Of a stretch of DNA of 64,000 nucleotides, positions 62,157-64,000 are shown piece after piece (positions within the stretch are counted from its first letter, which is position 1; each line of letters begins with the position of its first letter). The translations under genes were made by a program, and so were the position numbers. The notes beneath the pieces are model-generated. The model was not told the DNA's origin and searched no databases. It saw only the letters and a program-made list of their open reading frames with translations. This DNA comes from Bacteroidia bacterium. Lineage in GTDB: Bacteria > Bacteroidota > Bacteroidia > B-17B0 > Aurantibacillaceae. The stretch is taken from positions 62,001-126,000 of the forward strand of contig JAEUTN010000001.1 in the NCBI GenBank assembly GCA_016787895.1, read 5' to 3'.

Positions 62157-62528
62157 ATGGCTGATATTAAAGCAATAGCTGAACAATTAGTAAGCTTAAC
62201 AGTAAAAGAAGTACAGGACTTAGCAAAAGTTCTGAAAGACGAATATGGAATTGAACCGGCAGCTGCTGCAGTAGTGGTAGCAGGTGGTGGTGGTGGTGGA
62301 GAAGCCGCTGCTGCTAAAACTTCATTCGACGTAATGTTGCTTGAAGCTGGTGCTGCGAAATTAGGCGTGGTAAAAGTTGTAAAAGACCTTACCGGATTGG
62401 GCCTTAAAGAAGCGAAAGACCTTGTTGACGGTGCTCCAAAAGCCGTTAAAGAAGGCGTTGGCAAAGAAGAAGCTGAAGCCATTAAAAAGGCTTTGGAAGA
62501 AGCTGGTGCTAAAGCAGAGATTAAGTAA
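62157..62528 (+). CDS. rplL: 50S ribosomal protein L7/L12
   Basis: 123 residues with the Ala-rich hinge ([20 protein letters not shown], about 36-55) and the conserved factor-binding domain [40 protein letters not shown]. It is the mobile stalk that recruits translation GTPases. It ends 26 bp before a hairpin that separates it from rpoB. Confidence 0.98.
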   Translation: MADIKAIAEQLVSLTVKEVQDLAKVLKDEYGIEPAAAAVVVAGGGGGGEAAAAKTSFDVMLLEAGAAKLGVVKVVKDLTGLGLKEAKDLVDGAPKAVKEGVGKEEAEAIKKALEEAGAKAEIK

Positions 62529-62553
62529 TCCTGCACCAAACACCTTGAAAAAG

Positions 62554-62585
62554 GCCCTCTTCACTTTGGGAGAGGGCACTTTTTC
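62554..62585 (+). terminator. Hairpin between rplL and rpoB (attenuator)
   Basis: GCCCTCT / AGAGGGC, 7-bp stem with a 10-base loop, followed by ACTTTTT. In many bacteria partial termination here sets the ratio of L7/L12 to RNA polymerase; same position, so the same role is inferred. Confidence 0.7.
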
Positions 62586-62651
62586 CTGTTTTGAGACCAA
62601 AACAGTGTTCTTTAAAGTCAATATTGTATAAACCAACATATCCCGATACCC

Positions 62652-64000
62652 TTGGCTGCAAGTACAAAAATCCAAAAACGAGTGAACTTCTCGTCAAACA
62701 AGTTCCCTGTTGAATACCCAGATTTTCTGGATATCCAGGTAAAATCGTTCCAAGACTTTTTTCAACTCGAAACAACACCTGAAAACCGTAAAAAAGAAGG
62801 GTTATTCAAAGTGTTCGCCGAGAACTTCCCCATCTCCGACGCACGCAACAACTTTGTGCTCGAATTCAAGGATTATTACATCGATCCGCCCCGCTACTCT
62901 CTCGACGAGTGTATTGAGCGCGGTCTCACCTATTCCGTACCTCTGAAGGCCAAGTTGTACCTTTATTGTACCGACCCTGAACACGAAGATTTTGAACCCA
63001 TCATGCAGGACGTGTACCTGGGAACCATCCCGTACATGACCCCAAAAGGTTCATTCATCATAAACGGCGCTGAACGTGTTATTGTATCGCAGCTCCACCG
63101 CTCACCCGGTGTGTTTTTCGGACAAAGCCGCCACGCCAACGGAACCAAACTATACAGCGCCCGCGTTATTCCATTCAAAGGCAGCTGGATTGAGTTTGCT
63201 ACCGACATCAACAACGTGATGTACGCTTACATCGACCGTAAGAAAAAATTACCGGTAACTACCCTGCTCCGTGCCATTGGTTTCGAAAGCGATAAACAAA
63301 TCCTCGAGATTTTTGGATTGGCCGACGAAATTAAAGTGAGCAAAGCCGGCTTAAAGCGCGAAGTGGGCCGCAAACTGGCCGCACGTGTGCTCAAAACCTG
63401 GCTGGAAGACTTCGTTGACGAAGATACCGGAGAGGTTGTTTCCATTGAGCGTAACGAGGTGATCCTCGACCGCGAAACCATACTCGAAGACGATCACATT
63501 GATACCATCGTTGACGCCGGCGTGAAATCCATCATCCTGCACAAACAGGACGTTAATACCGCCGATTTCGCCATTATTTACAACACCCTTCAAAAAGACT
63601 CCACCAATTCGGAAAAAGAAGCGATTGAGTTCATCTACCGTTTGCTGCGTAATGCAGAACCACCGGATGAGGAAACCGCTCGCGGGGTGATTGACAAATT
63701 GTTCTTCTCTGATAAGCGGTATGACTTAGGAGAAGTAGGACGTTACCGCATCAACAAAAAATTAGGATTAAACATTCCTCCTGAAATTCGTGTATTAACG
63801 AAAGAGGACATGATCCTCATCATTAAATACCTCATCGAACTCATCAACTCTAAAACGGATGTGGACGATATCGACCACTTGTCTAACCGTCGTGTTAGAA
63901 CCGTGGGTGAGCAATTGTACTCTCAGTTCGGTGTTGGATTGGCCCGTATGGCCCGAACCATCCGTGAGCGTATGAACGTTCGCGACAACGAGGTGTTTAC
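62652..64000 (+). CDS. rpoB: DNA-directed RNA polymerase subunit beta (C-terminus cut by window edge)
   Basis: The first 449 codons are visible. Start is TTG at 62652 ([15 protein letters not shown]); no in-frame ATG lies upstream in the spacer, and the next in-frame ATG is far inside conserved sequence. The protein shows the normal N-terminal features: YPDFLDVQLQSFQDFFQ-like region, [57 protein letters not shown] and [20 protein letters not shown]. It is the catalytic beta subunit. The TTG start agrees with the family pattern MA-x-x-x-x-IQ-x-RVNF. Confidence 0.97.
   Translation, partial: MAASTKIQKRVNFSSNKFPVEYPDFLDIQVKSFQDFFQLETTPENRKKEGLFKVFAENFPISDARNNFVLEFKDYYIDPPRYSLDECIERGLTYSVPLKAKLYLYCTDPEHEDFEPIMQDVYLGTIPYMTPKGSFIINGAERVIVSQLHRSPGVFFGQSRHANGTKLYSARVIPFKGSWIEFATDINNVMYAYIDRKKKLPVTTLLRAIGFESDKQILEIFGLADEIKVSKAGLKREVGRKLAARVLKTWLEDFVDEDTGEVVSIERNEVILDRETILEDDHIDTIVDAGVKSIILHKQDVNTADFAIIYNTLQKDSTNSEKEAIEFIYRLLRNAEPPDEETARGVIDKLFFSDKRYDLGEVGRYRINKKLGLNIPPEIRVLTKEDMILIIKYLIELINSKTDVDDIDHLSNRRVRTVGEQLYSQFGVGLARMARTIRERMNVRDNEVF

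Overview
The window is a piece of chromosome from a member of the Bacteroidota. Four lines of evidence support this: several proteins end in type IX secretion system (T9SS) sorting domains of type A or type B; PorP/SprF-, PorE- and PorX-like genes are present; start codons generally lack Shine-Dalgarno sequences; and several genes and the tRNA operon carry the Bacteroidota -7 promoter element TAnnTTTG. I cannot place it below phylum level from the sequence alone.

Layout. 1-1.4 kb: the N-terminal part of a secreted glycine-rich protein, running off the left edge. 1.4-15.2 kb: mixed housekeeping and secreted genes (CoA-transferase, an AT-rich alpha/beta hydrolase gene, VOC protein, TonB-C-like protein, MBL-fold hydrolase, PQQ-type sugar dehydrogenase with T9SS tail, DinB, MDR oxidoreductase). 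15.2-17.2 kb: a lipoprotein gene with an in-frame amber codon at codon 3, divergent from an ABC permease gene without a clear ATG. 17.3-27.3 kb: PorE-like and PorP/SprF-like genes, a glutaryl-CoA-dehydrogenase-like gene, and a 1731-residue adhesin-like protein with 16 Ig-like repeats and a type B sorting domain. 27.4-39.1 kb: Mn-type superoxide dismutase, then four consecutive modular T9SS cargo paralogues with different N-terminal domains, each followed by its own terminator. 39.4-43.6 kb: pcm, a lipoprotein, an undecaprenyl-phosphate sugar transferase and a UbiA-type prenyltransferase. 43.6-56.9 kb: outer-membrane protein, tsaE, porX, HD phosphohydrolase, dipeptidyl peptidase III, two SPOR-tailed envelope proteins, SDR, recX and an RNA m5C methyltransferase. 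56.9-64 kb: the classic tRNA-tuf-secE-nusG-rplKAJL-rpoB region with tRNA-Thr(UGU), Tyr, Gly, Thr(GGU) and Trp; rpoB runs off the right edge.

How it fits together. PorP/PorE-like proteins and the PorX regulator belong to the T9SS/gliding envelope machinery, and at least six window proteins are likely cargo of that system. The lipoprotein and sugar transferase genes overlap and probably act in exopolysaccharide initiation.

Most unusual observation. In the tRNA-tuf region, tRNA genes lie next to broken copies of themselves in which an 18-bp palindrome of the form TCCCGA-N6-TCGGGA sits where the D-loop (two tandem Thr copies) or T-loop (Gly, Trp) should be; a weaker example lies next to tRNA-Tyr. 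I noticed this palindrome nowhere else in the 64 kb. It looks like a palindromic element that inserts into, or is tolerated in, tRNA loops.
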